64,000 nt of DNA from JAVJST01 sp965229715 (GCA_965229715.1 CBDDJL010000002.1:558001-622000); one strand, 5' to 3'. Positions 35,018-43,819 are shown, counted from the stretch's first letter. The notes: generated from the letters alone by a model not told the origin. Translations and numbers: made by a program.

Positions 35018-36106
35018 ATGAGAACAACGGGTAAAACCACCACGACCTGGCTTCTGGGACTCGTGCTGGGTATTTCGATTTTAGGCATGTCCGCTTTGTG
35101 GACTGACGATGCGGCGGCTGACGTCCGTCCGCCGGACGATGCTGTCACCGACGGTGCGGTGCCCGGAAACACGCAAGGAACGGCTAGCGACTCGGAGATG
35201 TGGCGGGCCGTACGCCAAGGCATCGAGGGCGAGGTTACCATTCCGGATACCAAGGCCGGAGTTCTCGTGCAATCCGGCGGCGAGAGCCTGCGGGCCTTTC
35301 GCAACGGCCCGATGTCTGAAATCGGTGGTTGGGCCTTGTTGGCGATTTTCGTGCTGCTCGGCGTGTTCTACGCGCTGCGCGGTCGAATCAAGATCGATGC
35401 CGGTCCCTCCGGCCGAACCGTGCTGCGTTTCGGTTTCCTCGACCGTTTTGCCCATTGGCTGACGGCGGGATCCTTCGTCATTCTGGGTTTGACCGGGCTG
35501 AACATCCTCTATGGCCGCTACGTGATCAAACCGGTGATCGGTGCCGACGCCTTTGCCAGTGTAACGGCGGCCGGTAAGTATGCACATAATTTCCTGGGCT
35601 TTGCCTTTGCCCTCGGCGTCATTCTGATGCTTGTCCTGTGGCTTAAGGACAACATTCCGAACAGACATGACTTGAAATGGATTGCGCTGGGTGGCGGCAT
35701 GTTTTCGAAGGGCGTGCACCCGCCGGCGGAGAAGTTCAATGCCGGTCAGAAACTGATTTTCTGGTCCGTCATCATTCTCGGCGGCTCACTGTCGATGACC
35801 GGGTTCGCATTGCTGTTCCCGTTCGAGATCTCGATGTTCGCCGGCACATTCAAGATTCTCAACGTGTTCGGGTTCGATCTGCCGACATCGCTAACGATGA
35901 TGGAGGAGACGCAGCTCGCGTTGGTCTGGCACGGTATCGTTTCGTTGGCCCTGATGATCATGATCATAGCTCACATTTACATTGGTTCCGTTGGCATGGA
36001 GGGGGCGATCGATGCCATGACCACCGGCGAGGTCGATGAGAACTGGGCGCACGAGCATCATGCCTTGTGGCTCGAGGAAGAACGCCGGCGCGAACCGGCC
36101 GAGTAA
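35018..36106 (+). CDS. fdhC: Formate dehydrogenase gamma subunit, cytochrome b
   Basis: A 362-residue membrane cytochrome b556 of the Fdh3 type that passes electrons to the quinone pool. Residues 1-30 form a signal-like or first hydrophobic segment; a second lies near 105-120 (IGGWALLAIFVLLGVFYALR), followed by the core of four helices. Haem ligands are expected among His148-like FLDRFAHWLTAGSFVILGL, KYAHNFLGFAF and the WHGIVSLALMIMIIAHIYIG histidines. It is the final gene of the operon, followed by a clear terminator. Confidence 0.9.
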   Translation: MRTTGKTTTTWLLGLVLGISILGMSALWTDDAAADVRPPDDAVTDGAVPGNTQGTASDSEMWRAVRQGIEGEVTIPDTKAGVLVQSGGESLRAFRNGPMSEIGGWALLAIFVLLGVFYALRGRIKIDAGPSGRTVLRFGFLDRFAHWLTAGSFVILGLTGLNILYGRYVIKPVIGADAFASVTAAGKYAHNFLGFAFALGVILMLVLWLKDNIPNRHDLKWIALGGGMFSKGVHPPAEKFNAGQKLIFWSVIILGGSLSMTGFALLFPFEISMFAGTFKILNVFGFDLPTSLTMMEETQLALVWHGIVSLALMIMIIAHIYIGSVGMEGAIDAMTTGEVDENWAHEHHALWLEEERRREPAE

Positions 36107-36130
36107 ACAATCGACTGTCCTCTTACACAC

Positions 36131-36164
36131 AAAAAGGCCGATCGTTTGATCGGCCATTTTTTTT
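36131..36164. terminator. Intrinsic terminator at the end of the formate dehydrogenase operon
   Basis: GGCCGATC, loop GTTT and GATCGGCC make an eight-pair stem followed by a run of eight T on the plus strand and preceded by five A. It can stop transcription from both sides: from fdhC on the plus strand and from the small minus-strand gene on the other. Confidence 0.88.
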
Positions 36165-36202
36165 GCTCGAACGGGCTAAAGCTCGCGGTCGAATGCGAAC
36201 GG

Positions 36203-36325
36203 TCAGAGTCGGGTCGATTCGGTGCTGAATCGCTCCGCCGAGGAGTCGCCCATGTTGTTGACCAGAACGCCGCTGACGACGGCAATTACGATGGCGGCGG
36301 CAAATCCAAGCCACATGGCGCGCAT
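36203..36325 (-). CDS. 40-residue single-pass membrane protein
   Basis: A tiny protein with one transmembrane helix (MWLGFAAAIVIAVVSGVLVN) and a polar C-terminus ending RFSTESTRL. ATG at 36325 has an AGGGAG site at proper spacing. I recall similar 40-residue proteins in other Alphaproteobacteria, which supports a real gene. It lies between the operon terminator and the WD40-cytochrome gene, on the minus strand. It could be a small respiratory-complex subunit, but nothing in the sequence proves it. Confidence 0.6.
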   Translation of the reverse strand: MRAMWLGFAAAIVIAVVSGVLVNNMGDSSAERFSTESTRL

Positions 36326-36398
36326 GGTTGTTCTCCCTGTTACCGAGAATACGATCATAACATTCCGATGGCGTGCATGGAAGCCGCCAAAGCGGAAA

Positions 36399-37763
36399 TT
36401 ATTCAGCCGGAACAATGCGCTCCATGTAGTCCAGTAGCGCGGCGAGATCGTCCTCGGCGTCGATTTGCTGGACCGGCATTTTGGTTCCCGGCATGTATCG
36501 GTCAGGGCCGTCGCGAAACAGGTTGGCAATGGTCGAACGTGACCAAACGATACCGGTGTCCGTCAACGCATCGGAATAGCGGTAATCTGCGACAGTACCG
36601 GCCGGTCTGCCGAAAAGCCCCTGAAAATGTGGTCCGGCGCGTTGTCGTTCCGCAGCGGTCAGGGCATGGCAGTTGGCGCACTTTCTATACAGTACCGCGC
36701 CCGCCTCATCGGTTTCGAGCCACGGCCGGGGAATGTCATGATTACCGTCCGTGCCGACGTCGATGGCGTCGCCGGAGGCGAGGTGCCAGACCTTGGCGCT
36801 TTCGTCCATACCGGCGGTGATGGCAAACCGGCCGTCGCCACTAATACCGACGGCCATAACCGGTCGGTCGTCGACCTTGAAACCGTTGATCAGCTCGCCG
36901 GTCTCGGTATTGAAATGGATCAGCAGACCGTCGATGTAGGTCACGGCTGCCGTGGCGCCGGTCGCGTCGAGCGAGACCGAGATCGGCTTCACCACTGGGT
37001 CGGCGAAGAATTCGGCTGTCATGGCCATGTCGCTGCTGCGCCAGATCCGTGCGGCGTTATCGAGTCCGACGGTGACGATGCGTTTTCCGTTTGCGGTGGC
37101 GTCGAGCGCCGTCAGGCCGAGATCGTGCGCCGCAATCGTGTCGGTCAGGGCGCCATTGCCAATTCGAAAGATCCGCATGTATCCGTCGCGCCCGGCGGAG
37201 ACGATTCGTTCGCCGGAAATGAATGCGGCGGCGACGACAGGGATGCCGGTGTCGATACTGGCTTCTTTGCCGCCGCTATCGACATCGCGAACGACGATGC
37301 GACCGTCCCAGCCGCCACTCAGGAAGTGCTGTCCGTCGGTGGCGACGTCAACCGCCATAACCCGGCCTTCGTGGTCAAGGTATTCGGCGACGACACTACC
37401 GTCGTCAAGCGACCAGACGACGGTCTTGCCGTCGGCGCCGACCGAAATCGCGCGCGTGCCGCCCGGCAGGAAGCGCACGGCATTCACCGGGCCGTCATGG
37501 CGGTCGAGCGAGAGAATCTCGGTTTGTTCGTCGAACCGCCAGAGCTTGGCCGAGAAATCGAAACTCGCGGTCAATACCCGATTGGTTTCCGACGAAACGG
37601 CGATTGAGCGGATCATGCCGCCGTGGCCGATCATATCGGCGGAGGCGGATGCGGCAATGAGGGAAAATGCGGCGACGGCAAGCACCGCCGGGAACCCATT
37701 CAGGATACGGGTCAGTGCCGGGCGCAGAGGGCGCGTTCGACGTGTCATGCGGTGACCGGTCAT
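36399..37763 (-). CDS. WD40 repeat-cytochrome c fusion protein
   Basis: A 454-residue exported protein. It has a signal peptide (LAVAAFSLIAASASA, cleavage about residue 42) and then some seven WD-type repeats between about 45 and 330, for example FDFSAKLWRFD, GWDGRIVVRDV and GLDNAARIWRS. A class I cytochrome c domain follows, with haem motif CANCH at 362-366 and a Met ligand in YMPGTKMP. It would be periplasmic and accept electrons on a beta-propeller scaffold. It neighbours the formate dehydrogenase operon but runs the opposite way. Redox partner is unknown. Confidence 0.85.
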   Translation of the reverse strand: MTGHRMTRRTRPLRPALTRILNGFPAVLAVAAFSLIAASASADMIGHGGMIRSIAVSSETNRVLTASFDFSAKLWRFDEQTEILSLDRHDGPVNAVRFLPGGTRAISVGADGKTVVWSLDDGSVVAEYLDHEGRVMAVDVATDGQHFLSGGWDGRIVVRDVDSGGKEASIDTGIPVVAAAFISGERIVSAGRDGYMRIFRIGNGALTDTIAAHDLGLTALDATANGKRIVTVGLDNAARIWRSSDMAMTAEFFADPVVKPISVSLDATGATAAVTYIDGLLIHFNTETGELINGFKVDDRPVMAVGISGDGRFAITAGMDESAKVWHLASGDAIDVGTDGNHDIPRPWLETDEAGAVLYRKCANCHALTAAERQRAGPHFQGLFGRPAGTVADYRYSDALTDTGIVWSRSTIANLFRDGPDRYMPGTKMPVQQIDAEDDLAALLDYMERIVPAE

Positions 37764-37862
37764 GTTGCACGAAGTTTACCCGATTCGGGGCGACGCGGTC
37801 TATTCGCCTGTTACTCCCGGGGAGGCTGATTATAATCCCGCTAGCAAAACAGAAGGTGCCAT

Positions 37863-38864
37863 GTGGACGAGCTCTGGCTGACATCGGGATATGCGCTACT
37901 GGAGCGCAATGCGGACGGTTATCTGGTGGTGACCGACGATTTCGTGCGCGCGTACCTGTCGCGTCCCGAGCTCGCCCCGGTAGACGAATCGTGCGCTGCG
38001 GAACGCGCGCTCCATGCCCGTCTGATGGACGATCCCTGGTCGCCCGTCGCCGACGATGAGGTTGCCGGTCTCGCCGATGCCGATGTTATTGAGAACTACC
38101 GGGTGATGCTCGGCTTTCGCGATCGGCTCGAAGCCGCCGCGACGGTCGAACAGTGCTATCTCGATCTGTTCACTGGCGGCGATGCGATCCGCATGCCGAT
38201 TCTGTTCATCGATCATCTTGTCCATGCCATCGCGCGCAACATGCTGGACCCCGAGGACGACCCGTTCGAGTTGCGCGCGGCCGAGCTGTTTTTTCGCGAG
38301 CAGACGGTAACCAATGTTCAGGGTGCGATCCTGCTGGCGGACGCCGATACCGTCGATCTGCGCCAGCAGCGTCAGGACGGTGGGCATTTCAGTCTCATCG
38401 AACTGGCCAGCGATCAATCGGCGGCACAAGCGGTGGTCGAGCTGGATGTGTTGACGCCGGAGAACGCCGATGACTACCTGGCACGGTCGGACCGGTTCGA
38501 CATGGCGCTCGATGTGACGTTTCCGCGCCGCGGCCTCGATGGAGTCTGTCGGATGCTGGAACGCTGGATCCGGCACTTCCTGAAGCGCGATGTGCGCATC
38601 CAGCCACGCCAGGAAATCGCCGACGAGCACTGGTCCTGGCACATCGGTCTCGATGTCGTATCGACCGATATCCTGAATGACCTCTATGAGGGGCGCGAGA
38701 TTTCCCCTGGTCGGCTCGAGTCGCTGATCTCGCTGTTTGAACTGACCTTCAGGGACGGCGAAGGTCCGGCGGTCTATCTCGGCCTGAGCCGGGGTGACGA
38801 CAAGCGGCTTCGCCTCAAGCCGCAGAACCTGCTGGTCAACTTGCCGCCGATGGTCGTGACCTGA
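37863..38864 (+). CDS. DUF6352 family protein
   Basis: A 333-residue soluble protein matching the DUF6352 family of unknown function. Recognisable blocks are ELWLTSGYALLERNADGYLV at the start, VTDDFVRAYLSRPELAPVDE, ILFIDHLVHAIARNMLD, ELFFREQTVTNVQGAILLAD and the C-terminal LRLKPQNLLVNLPP. GTG at 37863 is the start, with AAGGTG upstream. It precedes the MurD-like gene by 23 bases on the same strand, so the pair is likely an operon. No catalytic motif is visible. Confidence 0.8.
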   Translation: MDELWLTSGYALLERNADGYLVVTDDFVRAYLSRPELAPVDESCAAERALHARLMDDPWSPVADDEVAGLADADVIENYRVMLGFRDRLEAAATVEQCYLDLFTGGDAIRMPILFIDHLVHAIARNMLDPEDDPFELRAAELFFREQTVTNVQGAILLADADTVDLRQQRQDGGHFSLIELASDQSAAQAVVELDVLTPENADDYLARSDRFDMALDVTFPRRGLDGVCRMLERWIRHFLKRDVRIQPRQEIADEHWSWHIGLDVVSTDILNDLYEGREISPGRLESLISLFELTFRDGEGPAVYLGLSRGDDKRLRLKPQNLLVNLPPMVVT

Positions 38865-38887
38865 GACTCTGAGGGAGGAGCGCCACC

Positions 38888-39832
38888 GTGATCGACGTCT
38901 TTCCGTTTGCCGGTTTCCCCGTTGCCGTGTTCGGGCTCGGCCCGCACGGACGCATAACGGCAAGATCTCTGGGCTTGAGCGAGGCCGAAGTCTGGGCTTG
39001 GGATGACGACGCGGTGAACCGGGAGGCCGCTGAAGACGACGACATTCCACTGACAGACTTGGGCGCCATCGACTGGCGTGAGCCGGTCAGCCTGGTTATC
39101 GAGCACGAAATTCCCCATGGCAGGAACGACGCGCACCCACTGGTCGTCGCGGCGCGTGAGGCCGGTTGCGAGGTGATCTCCGAAGTCGAATTGCTGGCCC
39201 GCGCGCAACGCGACGCGACGTATGTCGCGGTGGTTGCGCGGAACGACGAGTCTGAGACCCTCGACATCGTCGAGCACGTGTTTCAGGTCGCCGGCCGCGA
39301 CGTCGAGGTCGGTGGCGGCGCGGACGACCCGGTCCTCGGCTGTCATCCGTTGGAGGTTGGCGGCGCCTACGTTCTTGCCATGCCGCCGGGCCGCGCCGAC
39401 ATCACGGTCTCGGTGACCTTCGACCAGGTGTTGTTCCTGGGGTTCGGCGACGGAGAATGGTCTCCGTACACCTCGCGCGACGAAGCTCTTGCCGCGATTC
39501 GCTGGATTTTTCATCGCCAGACTGCGCCGAAGGGCGCCGTGATCAACGTGGATGACGCAGCGGGACGGGATTTTTTCAACGAACTTGCGGCGGCCGGCGA
39601 ACAGCTTCTGATCCCGCTTTCGTTGGCCGGCGGGGTAGCGGGCGGCATCTATGTCGACGGCGGCTGGCTGATCGACAACCGCAAGGGCGATGCTGTCCGC
39701 GTCGTGCAGTTGCCGGTAGCAGGCGACCCGGCGGCCATGCTGCGGGCCGCCGGTGCCTACGGTCTCGCCGTGTTGGCCGGCATCGCCGAACACGCTGCGA
39801 TGGCCAGCATGATGAGCTTTTTCAACGACTGA
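38888..39832 (+). CDS. MurD-like protein lacking the ATP loop and C-terminal domain
   Basis: A 314-residue protein that follows MurD, the D-glutamate ligase of peptidoglycan synthesis, along its N-terminal and central domains. Matching parts include PVAVFGLGPHGRITARSLGL, AEVWAWDDD, the VEVGGG segment and a central IYVDGGWLIDN block. The ATP loop expected as GTNGKST is replaced by ARNDESE at about 117-123. The EMSSYQLD-type motif reads AMPPGRAD at 164-171. The C-terminal ligase domain is missing (MurD is about 460 residues). The frame is clean and a GGGAGGAG site precedes GTG, so it seems expressed but catalytically dead. Confidence 0.7.
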   Translation: MIDVFPFAGFPVAVFGLGPHGRITARSLGLSEAEVWAWDDDAVNREAAEDDDIPLTDLGAIDWREPVSLVIEHEIPHGRNDAHPLVVAAREAGCEVISEVELLARAQRDATYVAVVARNDESETLDIVEHVFQVAGRDVEVGGGADDPVLGCHPLEVGGAYVLAMPPGRADITVSVTFDQVLFLGFGDGEWSPYTSRDEALAAIRWIFHRQTAPKGAVINVDDAAGRDFFNELAAAGEQLLIPLSLAGGVAGGIYVDGGWLIDNRKGDAVRVVQLPVAGDPAAMLRAAGAYGLAVLAGIAEHAAMASMMSFFND

Positions 39833-39841
39833 ATCTTGCCG

Positions 39842-40528
39842 CTAACATTCGTTCGAGAAACGGATGTCGGCGTAGCGGGCCGTTGCATAGCCGTTAGAGT
39901 TGTCCGTGTCCGTCATGATCGCAACGGCATCAATCTCGCGCGCATCGAAACCTGCAAAGCTTCGGAAATCCTCGCGAACATTGCGTGTCTCCATGGTCCA
40001 CTTGCCCGCGCGGCTGTCACCAGAGCGGACCGCAATCATCGTCGATTGATCGGTAAACGCATTTGGCCAACTGGATCCCTCCGGTTGTTGACCCGCCCAA
40101 ACGTAACTCAGGGTCCGGGTTTGCCAGAAAGCCAAGCCACCGGATTTGATGGCATAGATGCGGGCCGCGTAGTCGTCACCGGCTTTGGTGGTCTCTTTGA
40201 GCCCAACCAAAGGCCGTGTGATCTTCCATTTCCAGTGCAGACACGGTGTCTCTTCGAGATCGATTGAGACCTTGCGGTAAATGCCAGATGCGGAATCGTC
40301 GCTCTCCGCAAGAAGTACGGCCATGCCGTCCTCCTCGACAATTGTGTATCGCGTCTCGCCGTCGAAGGTCTCCACCGTCCAGTCCTCGAGCCGGGTTTCA
40401 CCGAACTGACTGATCTGAACATCCGCGGTACCCGACGCGATGGCCATAAACGACAGGATGGCCGCGGCGGAGAGCATGCGGAGAATTCGTGCGCAGCGGG
40501 GCGCCCACATCGTCGGTACAGCGTTCAC
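39842..40528 (-). CDS. DUF3047 family exported protein
   Basis: A 228-residue protein with a signal peptide (LRMLSAAAILSFMAIASGTA) and a mature part matching DUF3047, a beta-rich domain found in exported proteins. Motifs are EETPCLHWKWKITRPLVG, DDYAARIYAIKSGG and AVAIMTDTDNSNGYATARY at the C-terminal end. The GTG start overlaps the stop of the upstream hydrolase gene by four bases (GTGA), so the two are co-translated. Function of the family is not known; a carbohydrate- or lipid-binding jelly-roll is conceivable. Confidence 0.75.
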   Translation of the reverse strand: MNAVPTMWAPRCARILRMLSAAAILSFMAIASGTADVQISQFGETRLEDWTVETFDGETRYTIVEEDGMAVLLAESDDSASGIYRKVSIDLEETPCLHWKWKITRPLVGLKETTKAGDDYAARIYAIKSGGLAFWQTRTLSYVWAGQQPEGSSWPNAFTDQSTMIAVRSGDSRAGKWTMETRNVREDFRSFAGFDAREIDAVAIMTDTDNSNGYATARYADIRFSNEC

Positions 40529-41649
40529 GTCGCCGTCCAGACGCCGCCGGGCCCAAGCAGCGGGTGCCGTTCGATCAGGTCGGCGATGGCCAGCCGGCCA
40601 CGCTCCCCATCCGAGGGATAGAACGCCAGCGGATCGGCAAGATCGAGATCGGCTTGGAGAAAACCCACCGCGGTCGCGTAGGCGCAGAAGCCGACGTAGG
40701 CGACGTTGTAACCGCCTTCCTGAATGACCAACAGGCGGCCGTCGCAGAGTTTGTCAGCGGCAACGGAAATTGCCCGTGCCATTTCGTGGAAACCTTTCAT
40801 GGACAGCACCTGACGGCCGTTTGGGTCGAACTGATTTCCGTCCTGTCCGTTGGAAACGATAATCAGATCTGGCTCGAAGGCGCTTAACGCTGGGATCACG
40901 ATGTCGCGGACAACAGTGGTATAAGTTTCGTCGCCGAGGCCCATGGCGAGCGGCAGGTTGATGTTGTAGCCCTCGCCGGCGCCCTTGCCGATTTCGTCGA
41001 CACCACCGGTCTCCGGATGGCTCTCGTCGCTCCACGGGCCGTGATCCATGTGCAACGAAATGAACAGTACGTCGTCGCGCTCATAGAATCCGGTCTGCGT
41101 TCCGTTGCCGTGATGCACGTCCCAATCGAGGATCGCGATCCTCTTGTTCCCGGCCTTTAGCGCCATTTCCGCCGCGAGTCCGTTGGCATTGACGAAGCAG
41201 TAACCATCGGCAACGTCGGGCGCGGCGTGATGCCCCGGCGGACGGACGATGGCATAGCCCTTGTTCGATGAGCCGTCGAGGATACGCTCCAACGCCATCA
41301 ACGGCGTGCCGGCAGCGGCGCGGACGCTCGCCATCCCGCCTCGCGGCAGATACGTGGTGTCGGTGGCCCACGCGCCGTCGACGTCCCACGCCTTCATCTG
41401 CTCCAGATAGGCGCCGGTATGAAACAGCAGGATCTCGTCATCGGTCGCGTGACGTCCGTCGTGCCACATGAAACGGGCGGCTGACGGTGCGCGCTCCATG
41501 ACCGACTTAATGTTGACAATCCGGTCCGGCCCTTCGGCGAACGGAGTCTGAATGGCGAGCAGCGGCGACGGCGGACGTTCAAACAATCCGTCCGGCGGAC
41601 GCGGGCTCAGCACGTCCTCATGAAAATAGACATCGAGCGTATCGGCCAT
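40525..41649 (-). CDS. Histone deacetylase-family amidohydrolase
   Basis: A 374-residue zinc hydrolase of the arginase/deacetylase superfamily, class II HDAC-like. In bacteria these remove acetyl groups from polyamines, acetoin-related or other small amides. Catalytic elements are RPPGHHAAP (the two active-site His), the zinc ligands in LDWDVHHGNGTQ, and SNGQDGNQFDPNG, where the usual Asp ligand loop is found. Length is normal for the group. It overlaps the DUF3047 gene, suggesting a shared process. The substrate cannot be read from sequence. Confidence 0.87.
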   Translation of the reverse strand: MADTLDVYFHEDVLSPRPPDGLFERPPSPLLAIQTPFAEGPDRIVNIKSVMERAPSAARFMWHDGRHATDDEILLFHTGAYLEQMKAWDVDGAWATDTTYLPRGGMASVRAAAGTPLMALERILDGSSNKGYAIVRPPGHHAAPDVADGYCFVNANGLAAEMALKAGNKRIAILDWDVHHGNGTQTGFYERDDVLFISLHMDHGPWSDESHPETGGVDEIGKGAGEGYNINLPLAMGLGDETYTTVVRDIVIPALSAFEPDLIIVSNGQDGNQFDPNGRQVLSMKGFHEMARAISVAADKLCDGRLLVIQEGGYNVAYVGFCAYATAVGFLQADLDLADPLAFYPSDGERGRLAIADLIERHPLLGPGGVWTAT

Positions 41650-41789
41650 TTTCTCTTCTCCCCGCAGTCGTAAGACCGTGTGCTTCTACTATAAGATCAA
41701 CCTCAGCATGAGGACGTGTGCGATTGAACCGTCCACAATGCGACGGATGGCCGCTGGCTCCAGGTCCGCTGGAATGCAAGGATACGAAC

Positions 41790-41963
41790 ATGACAGGACG
41801 CGACGTGAGAAAACCGCTGCTGCACCGTGGGCCAAAAAGCTCTTCTGACAAGAAGGACGAGTCTAAGTCGCCGATCGGGAACGACGAAAAGCCGGTGGAT
41901 GGCGCGCAAAGCGATAGCGGCGGGAGCGGCAAGGACGAACGATCGGAGTCGATCGGCTCTTGA
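41790..41963 (+). CDS. Small hydrophilic protein, uncertain
   Basis: A possible 57-residue gene with AAGGAT ahead of an ATG at 41790. The product is extremely polar (SSSDKKDESKSPIGNDEKP), rich in Ser, Asp, Lys and Gly, with no domain. Low-complexity proteins like this occur as real small genes in Alphaproteobacteria, but compositional chance is also possible in this 590-base gap. Confidence 0.35.
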   Translation: MTGRDVRKPLLHRGPKSSSDKKDESKSPIGNDEKPVDGAQSDSGGSGKDERSESIGS

Positions 41964-42235
41964 GGCCGTATGGCCGTTGATCGCGAAACTGCTTGACTTA
42001 TAAGAGCTTTTAGAGCCTTCTCCCGCCAGCGAACCTCCTTTCAGACTCGGGTTTCGACGCGCCGACGGGCTTACGCGCCAACCGGCCATCAGATTTTCGG
42101 ACATATTGAGGCGTTTCGTCAGGCAGGCTACCGGCAACGGGGAGCCTGGCCGAGCACGCCAGCATTTCGCCGGCACGCCATCGCGCACATGCGCGGCGGC
42201 CGCAATGATATTTGAACAAGAAAGAAGAATACAGA
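41964..42235 (+). other. Long leader region before the DEAD-box helicase
   Basis: No convincing gene. It includes a TTGACT-type hexamer near 41993 and a CAGGCT/AGCCTG inverted repeat around 42121-42150. Long structured leaders are usual for cold-inducible DEAD-box helicase mRNAs, but I can only suggest that here. Confidence 0.3.
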
Positions 42236-43480
42236 ATGACAAACTTTGTGGGCCTTGAATTGGCTCAACCTATCCTCCGCGCCGTTCAGGAAAGCGGATA
42301 CACGCAACCGACGCCGATCCAGGCGCAAACCATTCCCACGCTCGTCTCTGGGCGCGATGTGCTGGGCATTGCCCAGACCGGCACCGGCAAGACGGCGGCG
42401 TTTGCGCTGCCGCTGTTGCATCAACTCTCTCGCGTGAACCGCAAAGCCGAGAGCCGCCGGCCCCGCGCACTGATCCTAGCGCCGACCCGAGAGCTTGCCG
42501 GCCAGATCGCCGACAACATCCGGACCTACGGTAAGTACGCGCACCTGCGTTCGATGACCGTTTTCGGCGGCGTCTCGATCCGTCCGCAGATTAAACAGCT
42601 CGAAAAGGGCGTTCACATCCTCGTCGCCACCCCGGGACGCCTTCTCGACCTCATGAATCAGGGTTGCGTGACGCTCTCCGGCATCGAGGTTTTCGTTCTC
42701 GATGAAGCCGACCGCATGCTCGACATGGGTTTCGTCCGCGACGTGCGGAAGATCATGGAGAAACTGCCTCGTGAGCGTCAGACGGCGCTGTTTTCGGCAA
42801 CCATGCCAAGTGCGGTCAAGGGATTGGCCGGCGATTTGCTGACAGATCCGGTTCGCGTCGAGGTCGCGCCGGCTGCCACGACCGCCGAGAAGGTCAATCA
42901 GCACGTCATGTTCGTGCCGAAGGACAAGAAGCGGGCATTGCTCAGCGATCTGATGCGCGACGAGGCAGTCAGCCGCGTGCTGGTCTTTACCCGCACGAAG
43001 CATGGCGCCGACCGGGTCGCGCGCCATCTGCAGCAGGGTGGCGTCAGTTCCGACGCCATTCATGGTAACAAGGCGCAGAACGCCCGCCAGCGTGCGCTGA
43101 CCGGGTTCCGTAACGGTGATGTCCGGGTCCTTGTGGCGACGGACATTGCGGCTCGCGGCATCGATGTCGACGGCGTCACCCACGTCATCAACTTCGAATT
43201 GCCGAACGACCCGGAATCCTACGTGCATCGGATTGGCCGCACAGCGCGGGCCGGGGCAGCCGGCAGCGCGATTTCGTTTTGCGACCATGAAGAACGCGCT
43301 TACCTCAGCGATATCGAGCGCACCATTCGCCAGACCGTGCCGGTCGATGCCGATCATCCGTTCCACGTTGCCGAACTCGTCAATGGCCCGGGGACTCCGC
43401 ACAAGCCCGCCAAAAAGCGCCCGGGCCAACGCCGCCGCAAGCGGAACAATCAGGGCTGGAAGGACCGCCGCGCCGCTTAA
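42236..43480 (+). CDS. DEAD-box ATP-dependent RNA helicase (RhlE-like)
   Basis: A 414-residue DEAD-box helicase that remodels RNA, in ribosome assembly or mRNA decay. Motifs in order: Q-motif GYTQPTPIQAQTIP, Walker A AQTGTGKTA, PTRELAGQI, DEAD box VLDEADRMLDMGF, SAT in LFSATMP, and the second domain with VATDIAARGIDVDG and HRIGRTARAG. A basic tail (KKRPGQRRRKRNNQGW) probably binds RNA. ATG at 42236 gives the typical MTNF-type start. It is followed by a small conserved gene 41 bases away. Confidence 0.92.
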   Translation: MTNFVGLELAQPILRAVQESGYTQPTPIQAQTIPTLVSGRDVLGIAQTGTGKTAAFALPLLHQLSRVNRKAESRRPRALILAPTRELAGQIADNIRTYGKYAHLRSMTVFGGVSIRPQIKQLEKGVHILVATPGRLLDLMNQGCVTLSGIEVFVLDEADRMLDMGFVRDVRKIMEKLPRERQTALFSATMPSAVKGLAGDLLTDPVRVEVAPAATTAEKVNQHVMFVPKDKKRALLSDLMRDEAVSRVLVFTRTKHGADRVARHLQQGGVSSDAIHGNKAQNARQRALTGFRNGDVRVLVATDIAARGIDVDGVTHVINFELPNDPESYVHRIGRTARAGAAGSAISFCDHEERAYLSDIERTIRQTVPVDADHPFHVAELVNGPGTPHKPAKKRPGQRRRKRNNQGWKDRRAA

Positions 43481-43521
43481 GGCGCGGCGCCCGTCCGCCT
43501 AGAACCGACAAGGGAGCCGAC

Positions 43522-43695
43522 ATGGCCAGCAATCCGCGCAACAAAGCCGACAAGCATTTCGCCGCCAGTCAGAAGAAGGCAGATCAGGTTCTCCGCGACA
43601 AGGAAAAGGCCCGCACGGAACGCGCGGTGAAAACCGCGCGGCTCCGCGAGTTGCGGCTTGCGAAAGAGGCACAAGAAAAATCGGCTGAGGACTGA
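43522..43695 (+). CDS. Small conserved basic helical protein
   Basis: A 57-residue protein beginning MASNPRNKADKHFAASQKKA, with a helical, Arg/Lys/Glu/Ala-rich rest (TARLRELRLAKEAQEKSAED). AAGGGAG lies at good spacing before ATG. I recall similar small proteins with the same TARLRxLRLAKEA pattern across Alphaproteobacteria. It lies 41 bases after the helicase gene, probably on the same transcript. Its charge suggests contact with RNA or ribosomes, but function is unknown. Confidence 0.7.
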   Translation: MASNPRNKADKHFAASQKKADQVLRDKEKARTERAVKTARLRELRLAKEAQEKSAED

Positions 43696-43750
43696 TCTTC
43701 AGTCCAAGGGCTTGCAAAATCCCGGATCTTTCCGCTATATCCTGTTTCCA

Positions 43751-43806
43751 CGTGGTGATTTGGGCGACCAGCTTGCGGCCACGGTAAAAATAACCGCTAA
43801 AAGGTC
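43751..43806 (+). promoter_or_regulatory. SAM-II riboswitch
   Basis: The sequence follows the SAM-II (metA) aptamer consensus: CGTGGTGATTTGGGCGACC, GCTTGCGGCCACG and a TAAAAATAACCGCTAAAAGG tail. CGTGG pairs with CCACG as P1, and the tail supplies the pseudoknot strand. SAM-II elements in Alphaproteobacteria repress methionine genes when S-adenosylmethionine is plentiful. This one lies ahead of the metZ-type gene. Confidence 0.88.
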
Positions 43807-43819
43807 ATGAGGTTTCGAC

